Assembly: GCF_001713395.1 (NCBI RefSeq)
Contig: NZ_CP016452.1
Coordinates: 558,001 to 622,000 of the forward strand
Source of the DNA: Sinorhizobium sp. RAC02
GTDB taxonomy: Bacteria; Pseudomonadota; Alphaproteobacteria; Rhizobiales; Rhizobiaceae
DNA length: 64,000 bases
Reading direction: 5' to 3'
Numbering within the stretch: the first letter of the stretch is position 1; each line of letters opens with the position of its first letter. The notes under the pieces were generated by a model that had not been told where the DNA came from, did no database searches, and was given only the letters and a program-made list of their open reading frames with translations. The translations under genes and the position numbers were made by a program. Shown one piece after another: positions 1-12,100 of this stretch.

Positions 1-2
1 AC

Positions 3-1760
3 CCTGAACTGGTCGGCCGCTACCGCGGCCTCGGCACCGATGGCTTTGGCGGCAGCCTCGACGATGACAATGGTCATGGAACCCATGTGGCGGGTATCAT
101 CGCCGCCAACCGGGACGGCAAAGGCATGATGGGCGTTGCCTCGGGCTCCGAGATTGTCGCCTTGAGAGTCCTGCTGGATGATGCTTCTCTCGAAGAACAG
201 CAGGTCGCAGCAGAAAGCGCCTACCGCTATGCCCTCAAGCAGGGTGTGCGCATTTTCAACGCGTCCTATGGCTATCCCGGCCCGTTCACCGACTACAGCC
301 CGGACATGATCGAGTCTTTCGCTGCCAAGGAACTCAATGCCTATCGCGAAGTCGTCAATGCGGGCGGTGTGATGGTGGTGGCCGCAGGCAACGACAGCTG
401 GTCGGTGCCAAGCGTTCCAGGCGCCCTGCCGATGTTCTTTCCCGAATTGCAACGCGGCTGGATGACTGTCGCCGCTGTCGATCCCGCAGGAGAACTCGCC
501 TGGTATTCACAACGCTGTGGCGGTGGCGCAAAATATTTCTGCATTTCCGCACCAGGCGGAGACCATTTCTACGGTGAAGAGGGCCTGATCAACTCAACTT
601 GGCTCGACGAAACGTATCTCGGCGAGCAGGGCACGTCCATGGCCGCACCGCACGTGACAGGTGCGCTCGCCATTGCCAAGCAGCTTTATCCCAATGCCAG
701 CGAACAAGAGCTTGCCCAGCTGGTGTTCCAGACGGCCACCGATATCGGTGACGCCGGTCTGGATGACATCTACGGCTGGGGCCTGCTCAATGTCGGCAAC
801 CTGGTGACGACCAACGAGGCCGAAGCCGGCGTGATCTATACGCAGGCGGCCTGGTCTCATGCAACGACCGTGAACCGGATTGCCGATGTGATTGAAAGCC
901 ATTCGGCGCAAGCCGGAACGAATGGCTACGGCCTCTGGCTCACCCCGTTTGCCAGCCGGTCAAGCCTTTCGCTTGGAAACGCCGGCCTCTCCGGCGATTA
1001 CACGACCGGCGGCCTGATCGGCGGTATCGACTATGCGCTCGACGATCGCTGGACGGTGGGTGCAGCCGTCGGCTTCAGCCAGAACCGGTTCGCCGCCGAT
1101 AATGGCAACCACGCCGAAGATACGTCCTATCATGCGGCACCCTACATCGCCTTTGACGACGACACGTTCTTTGCCAATGCCACACTCGGTGCCAGCTTCT
1201 TCTCCGGCAAGACGCGCCGTGTACGGGCGCCGGGCATGGACGATACGATCCTCGGTCTTGCGGGTCTCGACGTCGCCGGCGATCAGAGCGACCGGGCTTT
1301 GTGGGCGACCACGCGGATCGGCAGCCATTTTGCGTTCGATGACCTGAAGGTCTCCCCCTATGTCTTCAGCCGGATGGTGCGCCAGCATCTGGGTGGCGTG
1401 AATGAAACCGGGACCAGCGTTCTCGTGCTGAGCGCGGCCAGCGCAACCGCGACGACCGGCGAAGTCGGCGTCGGCATGAAAGTCAGCACGGCACCCGTCG
1501 CGTTGAGCGGCCTCGACGTGACGCCCTCCTTGAACATCGCCTACGGCCGCAGCTTCGGCGACTTCAAGCGCAAGCTCGAGCTCATGGGGTCTCCGATAGT
1601 CAGCAAGATCGATCCGGATAAAAACCGTGTGGCCCTGGAGACGGACTTGCTGTTCGCCCACTCGACCTCGGCGCTGGAAGGCAAGCTGAGCTACCGCGCC
1701 AGCCTAAACAGCGACGCCGTCAGCCACACAATCGCAGCGACCATCGACATGAGGTTCTAA
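3..1760 (+). CDS. Subtilisin-like serine protease autotransporter (5'-truncated by window edge)
   Basis: The frame is open from the first bases, so the start, signal peptide and catalytic Asp lie upstream of the window. The catalytic His is in GHGTHVAG (about residue 26 of the visible part) and the catalytic Ser in GTSMAAPHV (around base 630), the S8 peptidase signature. From about base 930 the protein changes to a beta-barrel pattern and ends in the aromatic C-terminal residue typical of type V barrels (IDMRF). In known members the barrel sits in the outer membrane and the protease domain is displayed or released outside, where it cleaves itself or other surface proteins. It is followed by two more giant exported proteins on the same strand. 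Family assignment is secure; the substrate is unknown. Confidence 0.9.
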   Translation, partial: PELVGRYRGLGTDGFGGSLDDDNGHGTHVAGIIAANRDGKGMMGVASGSEIVALRVLLDDASLEEQQVAAESAYRYALKQGVRIFNASYGYPGPFTDYSPDMIESFAAKELNAYREVVNAGGVMVVAAGNDSWSVPSVPGALPMFFPELQRGWMTVAAVDPAGELAWYSQRCGGGAKYFCISAPGGDHFYGEEGLINSTWLDETYLGEQGTSMAAPHVTGALAIAKQLYPNASEQELAQLVFQTATDIGDAGLDDIYGWGLLNVGNLVTTNEAEAGVIYTQAAWSHATTVNRIADVIESHSAQAGTNGYGLWLTPFASRSSLSLGNAGLSGDYTTGGLIGGIDYALDDRWTVGAAVGFSQNRFAADNGNHAEDTSYHAAPYIAFDDDTFFANATLGASFFSGKTRRVRAPGMDDTILGLAGLDVAGDQSDRALWATTRIGSHFAFDDLKVSPYVFSRMVRQHLGGVNETGTSVLVLSAASATATTGEVGVGMKVSTAPVALSGLDVTPSLNIAYGRSFGDFKRKLELMGSPIVSKIDPDKNRVALETDLLFAHSTSALEGKLSYRASLNSDAVSHTIAATIDMRF

Positions 1761-1909
1761 ATTCCAAGGCGGGGGCGCAGGAGCATTTCTGCAGAGAGAG
1801 AAAGCCCCGCTCTACAGACGGCCGCGCAACAACAAAACCGGCCTTTGACGGCGCGTGGTTTGAAAACATTCGTGCCACACACTCGAAACGAAAATCAGGA
1901 AGCGCCGAT

Positions 1910-4900
1910 ATGAGCACGTTTGCCGAAATCCAGTCCAAGATCCAGCCCGACTTGCCTTCGCAGGAAGTCAACCTGGGCGACAACAGGGCGAGCCTTACCG
2001 TAGCGCAGGCGAAGCTTCTCGTTTCGCAGGGCGTGGTATTTGCTAGTAACGACGTGATCTCGATCAAGGACCTAACAGACACAATCGAGGGGCTGAGCGC
2101 TTCGCGCATCGCCGCGCTGAAATCGCTGGGCGTATCGCAAATTCTGGCAACGGATGGCAACCTTTCCCTCGGCCTCGACCAGATCAACGCCCTTGCCACA
2201 AACGGCATCACCACAGGCGTGCAGCACGAAACGATGAGCGCCGCGACGGGCCAAGATGTGCCGGTCGGTCGCCCGCTCGGATCGGGCATCGGCCAATCCA
2301 TCGTGGCGCTGGGCGACGGGTCCTATGCGGTCATCTACCGGGGCGCCCCAGTCGCAGGTGCCGGAAGCAGCATCTACACCCAGCATTATGACGCATCCGG
2401 AAACCCGCTGGGAGCCGTGACGCAGGTCAGTGGGGCGGCGCTGACGAGTGAATCGCAGTCAACGGCAGCGGCATTGGCGGATGGCGGGTATGTCGTCGTC
2501 TGGTCGCACAACGGCGGCTCCTCCTCCAGCGCCGTTTACGCGCAAAGGTTCGATGCGGAGGGCGATGCCGTGGGCGGCCCAGCCCAACTTACTACTGACG
2601 GGCCGCGCAAATACATGCCCGGTGTGACCGGCCTGTCGGATGGCGGTTACCTGGTCACCATCTATCAGAATGCCGGGTCAGACGCCGGTCTGACCTTTCA
2701 GCGTTATGACGCCAATGGCCAGCCGGTTGGCAGCCGTCAGGCTCTGAGTCCTGCGGTTGATCTGACCATTTCGATCAGTGATGAGGGCGCCAAGATCACC
2801 GACACCGTGGAAATGGCCGATGGTCGGGTCATGATCATCTGGGGGGTAGGGGGGAGTGACGAAAGGGCACTGGCCGCGCAGATCATCGACGCCTCTGGCT
2901 CGAAAGTAGGAGACGCCTTCTTCGTCAACGCCCCGACGGACGCCGCTCATGAGACGCCTTCAGTCGCCTCGCTTTCGGACGGGCGCTTTGCCGTTACCTG
3001 GATCAGCTATACCCTTGAAAATGCGATCGTTGTCCAGCTCTTTGATGATCAAGGCAACAAGGTCGGTTCCGAAGTAACCATCAATTCCAGCCTCTATGCG
3101 CAGGATCCTCCGAAGATCACCGCACTGGAAAACGGTCGTTACGTCGTCACTTGGGCATGGGGCGGTCAGGACGATCCGAACTCAGCGCCCGGCCAGCATA
3201 TTGGCATCTACGCGCAGATCCTCGACTCCGACGGCACGAAGATCGGCCCGGTCTCGGTCGTCAACACGACAGTCGTCGGGGATCAGTTTGACCCGCAGGT
3301 CGTCGGGCTTGCCGGAGGCGGCTATGTAGTCGTCTGGACCGACTACCTCAACACCAGCAGCGCCTCCTTCGAAATCAACGCACAGGTTTTCAGTGCCGAT
3401 GGCATCAAGATCGGCAATGAGCTGGACATCAACGTCAATGAAGCCAATGCCCAGCGGCTTCAGAAAATAACGGCGCTGGCGGGCGGCGGTTTCGCCGTAA
3501 CATGGCTCGACGCGAGCGATGGCAAATACTACACGCGGACCTTTCAGAACGACACCGAACAGGCGACCGTGAGCGATACGGCCTCGGCGATCTCCGCGCT
3601 CACCGTTCCGGGGGTTGCGAACCTTCGTGAACTGGATATCGACGCCGTAACGATTTCTGACGGCGGCAGCGTCACGCTTTCAAAGGCGGTCGCGACCGCT
3701 CTCATAGATATTTCCGGTTTCCGCATCACCGGCGCCGGCGGCATTGTGGTCGGCGGCACGGGCACCGTACTCGACGACTTTTCGGCGACCGATATCGCTC
3801 ACCTCAAGACGCTTGGTGTGAACGGTCTGGACGTCAGCGACAACAAGATCACCCTGGCCCTCGACCAGGCGACAGCCTATCTCGACGCCGGGATCACCTT
3901 GGCCAGCGGCGATGCGGCGACGGTCAAGATGACATTTCTACAGATGGTCGCGTTGGACAGCAAACTTGCCGCGCTCGCCAACTTCGGCATGAACACCGTC
4001 GACCTCGCAGAGAACGAGATCGCGCTTGGCCTGGTTGGATACCGATATCTCGACAGCATTGGCGTGCGCTTTGCGGCCTCAGATGTCCTGACGCTCACCG
4101 ACTACAAATTCAACATTGTCAATCTGACGGTAGCGCAGATCGCTGAACTGGCCGAGTGGGGCGTAACGAAAATCGACACGAATGTCGCTGAGACCGAACC
4201 GGCCGTTTTCTCATTGGCGCAGGTGAAGGCTTTCGCCGCCGGTGGGATCAGTTTCGCCGCGGACGAGTTGGTTCATCTTTCCGACAGCGCAACGGCCTTG
4301 TCGAGCCTCAGCGCCTCCGACGTCGCCGATCTCGCGACGGTCGGTGTTTCGAAGGTGGTCGCTGACCAGGCTCTGGCGCTCACTGTTTCGCAGTTCGCCG
4401 CCTTTGCTCAGCACGGTGTCGGCATAGAATCCGTTAACGGCAAGGTTACGGTGCACGACAGTGGAGCCAATTTCGCCGCACTAGCCATCGACGGGATCGC
4501 TGACCTTTCGGTTCTCGGCATCACGACGCTCGACGTGACGGACGACAAGGCCGTGCTTTCGCTGGCCGCGATCAAGGCTCTTTCGGCTGTAAATGCTCAT
4601 TTCGCCGACGGCGACCGGATCGTCATGGGCGTATCGGCCGCATCGCTTGCGGAGATGAGCGGCGACGATCTAGCCCAGGCGAAGGCCTTCGGGATTGCCG
4701 CGATTACCACGGCGGAGTCCAGTCTGGATCTCTCCGTCGCAACAGCCAGAACGGTCAAAAACGCAGGCTTGTCGCTTGATTCGGATTTTACAGCCCGCAT
4801 CACCGATACGGCCGCAAATCTTCTAACGGTCAGTTTTCAAGACGTTGCCAACTATCGCGAGATGGGGGTCGATGTTCTCAGGCTGGTCGATAGTGGCAGC

Positions 4901-7087
4901 GCCATCTCTGGTCTGTCACTTGCCAACATCGCCAATCTCGCGGGCAGGAACGTCGGCGAAGTCGATGTGACCAATGGCGCCGTGACGCTGAGCCTCGCGC
5001 AGGCAAACCAGTTTGCGGCTTCGGAAATCGTCTTCAACGCGGCGGATATCGTCGTCGTTACCGCTTCTTCGGCAACCTGGAGCGACCCGGACACGCTCGA
5101 TCTTATAGGATTGGCGGCCATTCATATCGACCTGATCGATGCCTCCGACAACAAGCTTACCCTGACACTTGCCGCAGCCCAGACCTATTTGGGCGCCGGC
5201 ATCGGGTTCACGGGCGCCGATGCCGTCACGGTAAAGATAGGTTATGCCGAAGCAAAAACGCTTACTAAGACAATGGGCAGCGCACTGCATGACGCCGGTG
5301 TGGATCGTATCGACATCGATATGACGGCAAGCGAACTAAAGGCACTGACCTATACCGAGTTGAACGCTTTCGTTGCCGCGGGTGTCGATGGCATCACCGG
5401 GCTGACGCGTGTCGCCTTCTCCAACCTCACCTACGATCTCACTACCCATACGGCGAATTACAACCCCGTCATTTCCTCCGATGGCGGTGGCGCGACCGCT
5501 GCAGTCACCATCGCCGAGAACACGAAGGCCGTCACCACCCTCAAGGCCACTGACAAAGAAGCGGCAACGCTCACCTATTCTATCGTTGGCGGTGCGGACA
5601 AAGCGCTCTTCACCATCAATGCCCAGACCGGCGCGCTCGTTTTCAAGGCCACCCCCGACTACGAGACGCCAAAGGACGGAGGAAAGAACAACGCCTATGA
5701 CGTCATCGTGCAGGTCAGCGACGGAAAGCTGATCGATACACAGGCGCTCACGGTGAGCGTGAAAGATGTCAACGAGGTCCCTTCCGCGCCCACTCTCTCA
5801 GGCACCGTCGTCAAGGAGAACGTCGCGACCGGAACTCTTGTGGGAACCTTTGCGTCAAAGGATCCTGAAGGCAAGGTGCTGAGCTACAAGCTTCTCGATA
5901 CGGCAGGTGGCCTCTTCAAGCTCTCGGGCTCCAAGCTCATGACGGCTAAAGCGATCGATTACGAGAAGGCGCAGAAAGACACGGTGACAATCGAGGTCTT
6001 TGATGGCGTGAACAAGGTGACGAAGGTGTTCACGATCACCATCAGTGATATCCTGGAAACCATCACCGGCACGGCGAAAGGCGAGGTGCTCAAGGGTGGT
6101 ATCGGCATGGACCGCATCGTGGGCTTTGCCGGCAATGACGCGCTCTACGGATATGGCGGAAACGATCTTCTGGAAGGCGGCGACGGCAATGACGTGCTGT
6201 TTGGTGGGGCCGGCGCGGACCGGCTCCTTGGCGGAAACGGAATTGACACCGCGTCCTATGCGGGTGCAGCAACGGGTGTCAGTGCAAGTCTCGCTAACCC
6301 TTCGGCCAACACCGGTGATGCCAAGGGCGACACCTATTCATCGGTCGAGAATCTTAGCGGCTCGTCCTATGCCGACAGACTGATCGGCGACGGCAAGACG
6401 AACGTGCTCAATGGCGCCGCAGGGGACGATGTGCTCGAAGGCGGCGACGGAGACGATGTGTTGATCGGTGGCATCGGTGCAGATCGTCTCATCGGTGGCA
6501 CCGGAAGCGACACGGCATCTTATGCCGGCGCGAAGGCGTGGGTCGTGGCAAACCTGTTGAAATCCTCCGTCAACACCGGCGACGCCAAAGGTGACACCTA
6601 TTCGTCCATCGAGAACCTCGCCGGCTCCTCCTATGCCGATCGTCTCATTGGCGATGCCAAGGCCAACATCATCGATGGTGATGCCGGCGACGACGTGCTT
6701 TCTGGCGGCGCGGGAAATGACTGGCTCATCGGTGGTGCAGGTTTCGACGACCTCTACGGCGGCGCGGGCAGCGACCGCTTCCTCTTCCGGTCGGCGAAGG
6801 AACTCGGAACATCGAAAACGGCAACGGACACGATCTTCGATTTCTCACAGAAGGAGAAGGATTTGATCGACGTCACTGCGATCGATGCGAGCCTGAAAAA
6901 GGCAGGAGATCAAGCCTTCACCTTCATCGGCACGGGCGAATTCTCAAACACCGCCGGCGAACTCCGCTATGAAAAGGCAAAGGCTGACACCTACGTCTAT
7001 GGTGATATCAATGGTGACGGAAAAGCTGATTTCGTACTGCACATCGATGCTGCTCTCACGCTGAGGGCAGGCGACTTCCTGCTGTAA
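1910..7087 (+). CDS. Giant RTX (hemolysin-type calcium-binding) protein with cadherin-like modules
   Basis: A 1725-residue protein starting at ATG 1910 with AGGA about 9 bases upstream. Order seen: a short N-terminal alpha/beta unit (residues 20-110); about eight WD-like or FG-GAP-like repeats with the pattern GGYVVVW and AQxF (about 130-540); a long series of roughly 60-residue repeats built on 'DLxLAQAxxFAxxGIxFxxxDxVxxxD' (about 560-1180); two cadherin-like modules (about 1190-1380); glycine/aspartate nonapeptides such as GGNDLLEGG (about 1390-1640); and a C-terminal RTX tail. There is no Sec signal peptide, which with the nonapeptides points to type I secretion and calcium-triggered folding outside the cell. 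No TolC, HlyB or HlyD gene is in the window. Probably an adhesin or biofilm protein; that role is inferred. Confidence 0.88.
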   Translation: MSTFAEIQSKIQPDLPSQEVNLGDNRASLTVAQAKLLVSQGVVFASNDVISIKDLTDTIEGLSASRIAALKSLGVSQILATDGNLSLGLDQINALATNGITTGVQHETMSAATGQDVPVGRPLGSGIGQSIVALGDGSYAVIYRGAPVAGAGSSIYTQHYDASGNPLGAVTQVSGAALTSESQSTAAALADGGYVVVWSHNGGSSSSAVYAQRFDAEGDAVGGPAQLTTDGPRKYMPGVTGLSDGGYLVTIYQNAGSDAGLTFQRYDANGQPVGSRQALSPAVDLTISISDEGAKITDTVEMADGRVMIIWGVGGSDERALAAQIIDASGSKVGDAFFVNAPTDAAHETPSVASLSDGRFAVTWISYTLENAIVVQLFDDQGNKVGSEVTINSSLYAQDPPKITALENGRYVVTWAWGGQDDPNSAPGQHIGIYAQILDSDGTKIGPVSVVNTTVVGDQFDPQVVGLAGGGYVVVWTDYLNTSSASFEINAQVFSADGIKIGNELDINVNEANAQRLQKITALAGGGFAVTWLDASDGKYYTRTFQNDTEQATVSDTASAISALTVPGVANLRELDIDAVTISDGGSVTLSKAVATALIDISGFRITGAGGIVVGGTGTVLDDFSATDIAHLKTLGVNGLDVSDNKITLALDQATAYLDAGITLASGDAATVKMTFLQMVALDSKLAALANFGMNTVDLAENEIALGLVGYRYLDSIGVRFAASDVLTLTDYKFNIVNLTVAQIAELAEWGVTKIDTNVAETEPAVFSLAQVKAFAAGGISFAADELVHLSDSATALSSLSASDVADLATVGVSKVVADQALALTVSQFAAFAQHGVGIESVNGKVTVHDSGANFAALAIDGIADLSVLGITTLDVTDDKAVLSLAAIKALSAVNAHFADGDRIVMGVSAASLAEMSGDDLAQAKAFGIAAITTAESSLDLSVATARTVKNAGLSLDSDFTARITDTAANLLTVSFQDVANYREMGVDVLRLVDSGSAISGLSLANIANLAGRNVGEVDVTNGAVTLSLAQANQFAASEIVFNAADIVVVTASSATWSDPDTLDLIGLAAIHIDLIDASDNKLTLTLAAAQTYLGAGIGFTGADAVTVKIGYAEAKTLTKTMGSALHDAGVDRIDIDMTASELKALTYTELNAFVAAGVDGITGLTRVAFSNLTYDLTTHTANYNPVISSDGGGATAAVTIAENTKAVTTLKATDKEAATLTYSIVGGADKALFTINAQTGALVFKATPDYETPKDGGKNNAYDVIVQVSDGKLIDTQALTVSVKDVNEVPSAPTLSGTVVKENVATGTLVGTFASKDPEGKVLSYKLLDTAGGLFKLSGSKLMTAKAIDYEKAQKDTVTIEVFDGVNKVTKVFTITISDILETITGTAKGEVLKGGIGMDRIVGFAGNDALYGYGGNDLLEGGDGNDVLFGGAGADRLLGGNGIDTASYAGAATGVSASLANPSANTGDAKGDTYSSVENLSGSSYADRLIGDGKTNVLNGAAGDDVLEGGDGDDVLIGGIGADRLIGGTGSDTASYAGAKAWVVANLLKSSVNTGDAKGDTYSSIENLAGSSYADRLIGDAKANIIDGDAGDDVLSGGAGNDWLIGGAGFDDLYGGAGSDRFLFRSAKELGTSKTATDTIFDFSQKEKDLIDVTAIDASLKKAGDQAFTFIGTGEFSNTAGELRYEKAKADTYVYGDINGDGKADFVLHIDAALTLRAGDFLL

Positions 7088-7100
7088 CCAACGGGTCGGG

Positions 7101-7132
7101 CCGTGATGCAGCAATGCATCCGGCACCTTTTT
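7101..7132 (+). terminator. Probable rho-independent terminator of the RTX gene
   Basis: An inverted repeat GATGCA-GCAA-TGCATC with a GNRA-type loop, extended by CCG/CGG around a bulged T, is followed a few bases on by a run of five T. It lies 14 bases after the stop codon of the RTX gene. Confidence 0.55.
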
Positions 7133-7473
7133 GGTCGCGACTGTTGTAATGGATGGTCAGTCGCCCACGCTGTGTTGGTGGTGATGGTGACGATGTGTGC
7201 TCACAAACTCCCGTGGCACGCAACAGCTCAGAGAGCGGTCGCAACCGCACAGAAAAATACACCCTGTAAGTGCATCGAGAGGATTCGAAAACTAAGCGTT
7301 GACGAGTGACCCTAGAACCCGTATAGATACGTTATCGATCTTTTGCTTGCCGAGCTTGTCTACCGCGCGATTGGCACCGCGTTCTAAGCGAACTTCTCTT
7401 TCAAAAATAGTCGGTTTTCGTCTGCGTGGCATCTGCTCCGCAGTTACTCACTCTATGCTTGAAAGGGTTCATG
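7133..7473. other. Long leader region upstream of the cold-shock gene
   Basis: About 340 bases without a supported gene. The part next to the cold-shock start probably holds its promoter and a long 5' leader, which is usual for csp mRNAs where the leader folds differently with temperature. I see no clear -35/-10 pair that I would defend. Confidence 0.4.
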
Positions 7474-7683
7474 ATGACCACTGGCACAGTTAAATGGTTC
7501 AATTCCACCAAGGGCTTCGGCTTCATCCAGCCTGACAATGGCGGCGCCGATGCGTTCGTCCACATTTCTGCCGTCGAGCGCGCCGGCATGCGCGAACTCA
7601 TCGAAGGCCAGAAGATCGGCTTCGAAATGGAACGCGACAACAAGTCGGGCAAGATGTCGGCTTGCAATCTGCAGGCTGCCTAA
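7474..7683 (+). CDS. cspA: Cold-shock protein (CspA family)
   Basis: A 69-residue single cold-shock domain, the normal family length. RNP1-like KGFGFIQP and RNP2-like VFVHIS (here AFVHIS) nucleic-acid-binding motifs are present. Two ATG codons lie in tandem at 7471 and 7474; the second is chosen because AAAGGG then sits 6 bases upstream and the product starts MTTGTVKWF as in relatives. The protein binds single-stranded RNA/DNA and melts mRNA structure in the cytoplasm. It is followed by a clear terminator and two small genes that may form a conserved rhizobial neighbourhood. Several csp paralogues are usual in rhizobia, so the symbol is generic. Confidence 0.93.
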   Translation: MTTGTVKWFNSTKGFGFIQPDNGGADAFVHISAVERAGMRELIEGQKIGFEMERDNKSGKMSACNLQAA

Positions 7684-7753
7684 CCCCAACCGGGTATCTG
7701 CTTTCCGTTGACCACGGATGTACTGGCACTGTCGAGAGCATGATACCCACCAA

Positions 7754-7780
7754 GGTCAGGCAAACTGCCTGGCCTTTTTT
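7754..7780 (+). terminator. Rho-independent terminator after the cold-shock gene
   Basis: Nine-pair stem GGTCAGGCA/TGCCTGGCC (one G-T wobble), three-base loop AAC, then six T. It separates the csp gene from the next small gene. Confidence 0.85.
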
Positions 7781-7817
7781 GTTGCCGCCGCATCTGGCGG
7801 TCTGAACCGGAACCCCC

Positions 7818-8042
7818 ATGTCACAGACACACAGCAAATCTCGTCAGCAGGCGGAGATTGCCTTCGGCAACGCGCAATCGCAGTTCTTTGCCCGCAACAG
7901 CGCTGTCGATGAACTCGATTCTATCGTCCGCTCCCGCGAGGAAAGGACCCTGCGGCTTCGCGAAGCACGGCTGGCAAAAGAAGTGCACGACCGCGCGACA
8001 GCAACCGCCTCCCTGCTCGCCAGACGAACAAAAATCCGCTGA
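7818..8042 (+). CDS. Small conserved hypothetical protein
   Basis: A 74-residue, highly charged, probably helical protein starting MSQTHSKSRQQAE at ATG 7818 and ending in a basic tail. There are no cysteines, membrane segments or recognised catalytic motifs. The pattern of charged residues with few hydrophobics suggests an extended helix or RNA/protein-binding peptide. It sits between csp and a DUF6481 gene; from memory, similar small proteins occur beside csp genes in Rhizobium, which I cannot verify here. The start has only a weak ribosome site (CCGGAA). Function unknown. Confidence 0.65.
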   Translation: MSQTHSKSRQQAEIAFGNAQSQFFARNSAVDELDSIVRSREERTLRLREARLAKEVHDRATATASLLARRTKIR

Positions 8043-8074
8043 CCTCTGTCGCAACACCATCCAAGGACAAACGC

Positions 8075-8205
8075 TTGAAGAACGCCAGAAACAATGAATT
8101 CTCCGACCGCCGCGCGGTAGCGGCGGATGCAAAGACTGCGCTCCTGAACGCCTATCGCGCTGCAAAGGCTGCGGCGGAGCCAACCAATTTGGCAAGGCAG
8201 GCGGA
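8075..8205 (+). pseudogene. DUF6481 family gene, 3'-truncated
   Basis: Begins at TTG 8075 with AAGGA about 9 bases upstream and encodes MKNARNNEFSDRR followed by an alanine-rich helix, which matches my knowledge of the N-terminus of DUF6481 proteins (small charged coiled proteins of about 110 residues in rhizobia). After about 43 residues, at RQAER, the family pattern stops and the DNA continues as an unrelated amidohydrolase fragment. The reading frame stays open to 8557, so a chimeric 160-residue product is possible but unlikely to be functional. The cut is consistent with a deletion or insertion event at about 8205. Confidence 0.7.
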
Positions 8206-8557
8206 GCGTATGCCTGGGCCTCACGTACCTTGCGCGAAGCCGGCGCCCACATTCCGTTCGCCCCGACTGGCCCGTCTCACCGATCCTCGGCATCCAGGCC
8301 GCTATCCGCCGCAAGCCTTTCGCTCAGGGCTATCCCGCCCAGGATTGCACGCTGATGGGCGATCGCGGCCTATACGGTCGAAGGGGCCCTATGCCCAATT
8401 TATGGAACACCGCAAGGGCCGCCTGAAATGCGGCTATCTCGCCGATATCGTCGTGCTGTTTCACGATATCGAGGAGATGCAGGCGGATGTTCTGCAAGAG
8501 GTGGCTCCTCCGCTCACGATTTGTGGCGGCAAGGTCAGCTATCGCAGAAGCGCTTAG
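8206..8557 (+). pseudogene. Amidohydrolase (YtcJ-like) C-terminal remnant with frameshifts
   Basis: Read across three frames, the DNA gives YAWASRTLREAGAHIPFA (from 8209), then WPVSPILGIQAAIRRKPFA (about 8265-8320), then QFMEHRKGRLKCGYLADIVVL (from about 8395) and LTICGGKVSYRR at the end. This is the usual C-terminal order of metal-dependent amidohydrolases of the YtcJ/DUF62xx type, where 'GxLxxGYLADIVVL' and 'TIVGGKVVY' close the beta-sandwich. At least two frameshifts separate the segments, so it cannot make an enzyme. Only the last third of the gene remains; it is fused directly to the truncated DUF6481 gene. Confidence 0.75.
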
Positions 8558-9113
8558 TCGGCCATTGGATCCGCTACGAGAATCTTGAGTTCGATCGCGT
8601 TTTGTAGCAGCGGGCCGCAAGTTCGCATCCCATCAAGAGCGGAAACCGATCTCGGTTAAGGCTTTTGCTCGGCTCAAGGTCACTCGACCCGAGCCTATTT
8701 TTACCCCGACGCCCGTCGGCCCGTTCAATGCTGCATTGATAGTTTCCGGGTGTTCCCCACCGCAAAACTGGCCTCAATGGAGCAGTAAATCCTCTTTCCG
8801 GTTGGTTCAAGGCTCCGCCGCATTCGATCTAGGCTGAAGACGCGCTTAGCCAGCGAGGTGCCTCGGGCACTCAAATGATGTCGTCTCCGATTGGCAAAAA
8901 AGTAGAGAACGCCCTTTTTCGGTGATCGGGCTTTTGCACGTACACTCCCGAGGCCGTGTTTTGGGTCAAAGTGACCGTTCGATACCGGAACGCAGCCAGC
9001 GGTTAGGCTGCTGCAACAGCACCTTCTATTCACTGATAATTAACCACAAAATGCTCTCTTTAAGCGAGGTTTAGTTTTGCGTCCTTTTTAGCCTTCTTAT
9101 ACGGACAAGGACG
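8558..9113. other. Intergenic region, no gene recognised
   Basis: About 555 bases between the amidohydrolase remnant and the large autotransporter. Short frames exist on the - strand but lack ribosome sites and family resemblance. The promoter of the autotransporter should lie in the AT-richer stretch around 9030-9100, but I could not fix its elements. Confidence 0.4.
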
Positions 9114-12100
9114 ATGCGCAAATTGCCGGGATCGAGAAGAAGCCCAAAGCTAACCCTAGTTGCCCCAACTCGCGGAGTTGCTTTTCATCCATCGCCGGTC
9201 TGGGAGGCTGGCACACCGTTCTCGTCCTCATCGAGGCTTGTGCGACCCGCGGTCAATCCAGCCGCCAGACGGCATAATTTGTTGCTTTCAAGCGCTGTGT
9301 TGCTTGGTTGCCTAATGGCTGGCACCGCACACCCAGTATTGGCGCAGACCGCCTGGACCGGAGCTTCGGGGAACGACGACTGGTTCGACGCAGGAAACTG
9401 GGACACTTTGGCCGTGCCGGATGCGTCCACGTCTATCGAGGTAAACCCCGGCAATGCCATCATTTCCGGCAACGATGCCGAAGGCGACACGGTCACCATA
9501 CGATCTGGCGGCACGGTGACCGTGACGGGGACGGGCTCCACATTGACGACCACGGAAACCCGTACGGATGGCGGAGCGTTCAATATCGAAAACGGTGGCC
9601 TGGTCACCAACAGCAGCGGCATCATCGACGGTATTGCCACCGTGTCGGGGGGTGATGGTAGCGGGAATGCCTCGACCTGGATCAACAACAGCTATTTCGT
9701 GGTTGGTGAAGGCGCCACTGGCGCACTGAATATCCTCAGTGGTGGCAGGGTTCTCGTAAACACGGATGCCTCTCTTGGGCAATTGTTCCACGGCGACGCG
9801 CTGGTTTCTGGAAACGGTTCATCTTGGGAAAATACAGGACGGCTGACCATCGATAATGGAAGTTTGCGGATTGAGGATGGCGGGCGCGTTTCAAATACCC
9901 TGGCTATTATTGGCGACTTGAGTGCCGCGGATGTGGTTGTCACCGGCGGAACTTCGACATGGGTCAATTCCGGACAGCTTACCGTCGGCAGTTATGGCAC
10001 AGGTATCATGCGGGTCGAAGACGGTGCCACCGTGACTAGTTCCCAGGGCTATGTGGGAGCCGGTGCCGGCAGCGTCGGAACCGTTACAGTGACGGGAAGC
10101 AATTCGAACTGGGAAGTGACGGACTTCAACCTCGTCCTGGGTAATTTCGGCGTTGGCTCGGTGACCATCGAAGATGGGGCGCGCGTTTTTGCGAAGAGGG
10201 GCGTACACCTCGGCATTTCAGCGACAGACGCTAGCGGAACGCTGAGTGTCAACGGCACGCCGGGGGGCCGCGGGATTCTGGAAACGAGTGGGTTCCGGGG
10301 CGGCATGGGAACAGCTGATCTGACAATTGATGGCGGTATTGTGCGCGCTATCGACGATAACGCCTCATTCTTCTCCAACTACGGCAGTCAGCAGGTGAAC
10401 CTTGGCGCTGGTGGTGGAATCATCGACACGAATGGCCATGATATCGGCATCGCTCCTGTAATTGCAGGCGTTGGCAGTTTGACGAAGGACGGCTTGGGTA
10501 CATTGAGCCTGACTGGTGAGAACACCTACGGCGGCGGCACCACGATCTTCGAAGGCACATTGCAGCTTGGCGACGGGGGGACGACGGGTTCGATCCTTGG
10601 CGACGTTACCAATAACGGTATCCTGGCCTTCAACCGCGCGGATTTAGTGACATTCGATGGCGTCATCTCGGGCAGCGGCGCGGTTGAGAAGGCCGGTTCG
10701 GGAACCGCGATCCTGACGACAGACAACAGCTATACCGGCGGCACCACGATCACCGCCGGCACGCTCCAGCTGGGCGATGGCGACACGACCGGCGGCATCC
10801 TCGGAGACGTCGCCAACGACGGTGTGCTGGCATTCAACCGCTCGGACGATGTGATTTTTTCTGGCCTGATCTCGGGCAACGGAGGGATTGAACAGGCCGG
10901 CACCGGCAAGACGACGCTGACCGCTGACAATACCTTTGCAGGCAACACCACGATTGCTGACGGCACGTTGCAACTGGGGAATGGCGGCACCACGGGCTCC
11001 GTCGCCGGGAATGTTACAAACGACGGTACTCTGGTCTTTGATCGGTCCAACACCTTGGTGTTCGACGGCGTCATCTCGGGCAGCGGAACGATGGTCAAGA
11101 ACGGCGCCGGCGTGCTGGAACTGACCGCGAACAACAGCTATCTCGGCGCCACGGCCGTGAATACCGGTACGCTGTTGGTCAATGGCGACCAGAGTGCGGC
11201 GACCGGACTGACCACGGTGAACAGCGGCGCCACCCTCGGCGGCAGCGGCACGCTCGGTGGCGACGTAACGATTGCTGACGGTGCTATCCTGGCGCCGGGC
11301 AGCAGTCCCGGCACCTTGACGATCAACGGAGACCTGTCGCTGGCCGACGGCGCGACACTGGACTACCAGTTCGGCGAAGCAGGCGTGATCGGCGGCGCCC
11401 TCAACGATTTGGTCAATGTCGGTGGTGACCTGATCCTGGACGGGACGCTCAATGTGTCCGTATCGTCCGGCGGCACCTTCGGTAGCGGCATTTACCGAGT
11501 GTTCAACTACGATGGCACGCTGACCGACAACGGACTCGAACTCGGTACGATGCCGTTTGGCAGCGACACCATCCTGCAGACGGCGGTCAACCACCAGGTA
11601 AACCTGATCAATACGGCAGGGCTGGACCTGAGTTTCTGGGACGGTGATGCCGGCCTCAAGAATGACGGGACGATCAATGGTGGCGACGGCGTCTGGCATG
11701 TTGGTGGCGCCGACGACAATTGGACCGAGGCGACCGGGACGATCAATGCGCCCTATGAGAACGGCAGCTTCGCCGTCTTTGCCGGCGCGTCCGGCACGGT
11801 GACGGTGGATAATGGCGACGGTGCTGTGAATGTTGCCGGCATGCAGTTTGCCAGCGATGGCTACGCGATCACTGGCGATGCGCTGACACTCGTCGGGCCG
11901 CAGGTGACGGTCCGCGTCGGCGACGGAACGGCGACAGGTTCAGGGTACACCGCCACCATCGACACGGAACTGAGCGGCACCAGCCAACTCGTCAAGACCG
12001 ATCTCGGCACGCTCGTGCTGCGGGGAACGAACACCTATACCGGCGGCACGGCGATTAACGGCGGCACGGTGCAGATCGCCTCCGACGCCAATCTTGGCGC

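Noticed and set aside
960..1661. A 233-codon frame opposite the autotransporter barrel
   Set aside because: Antisense shadow of a well-supported gene in high-GC DNA; no ribosome site.
10644..11699. A 351-codon frame opposite the large autotransporter
   Set aside because: Arises from the repetitive passenger read in reverse; the repeats themselves keep the frame open.
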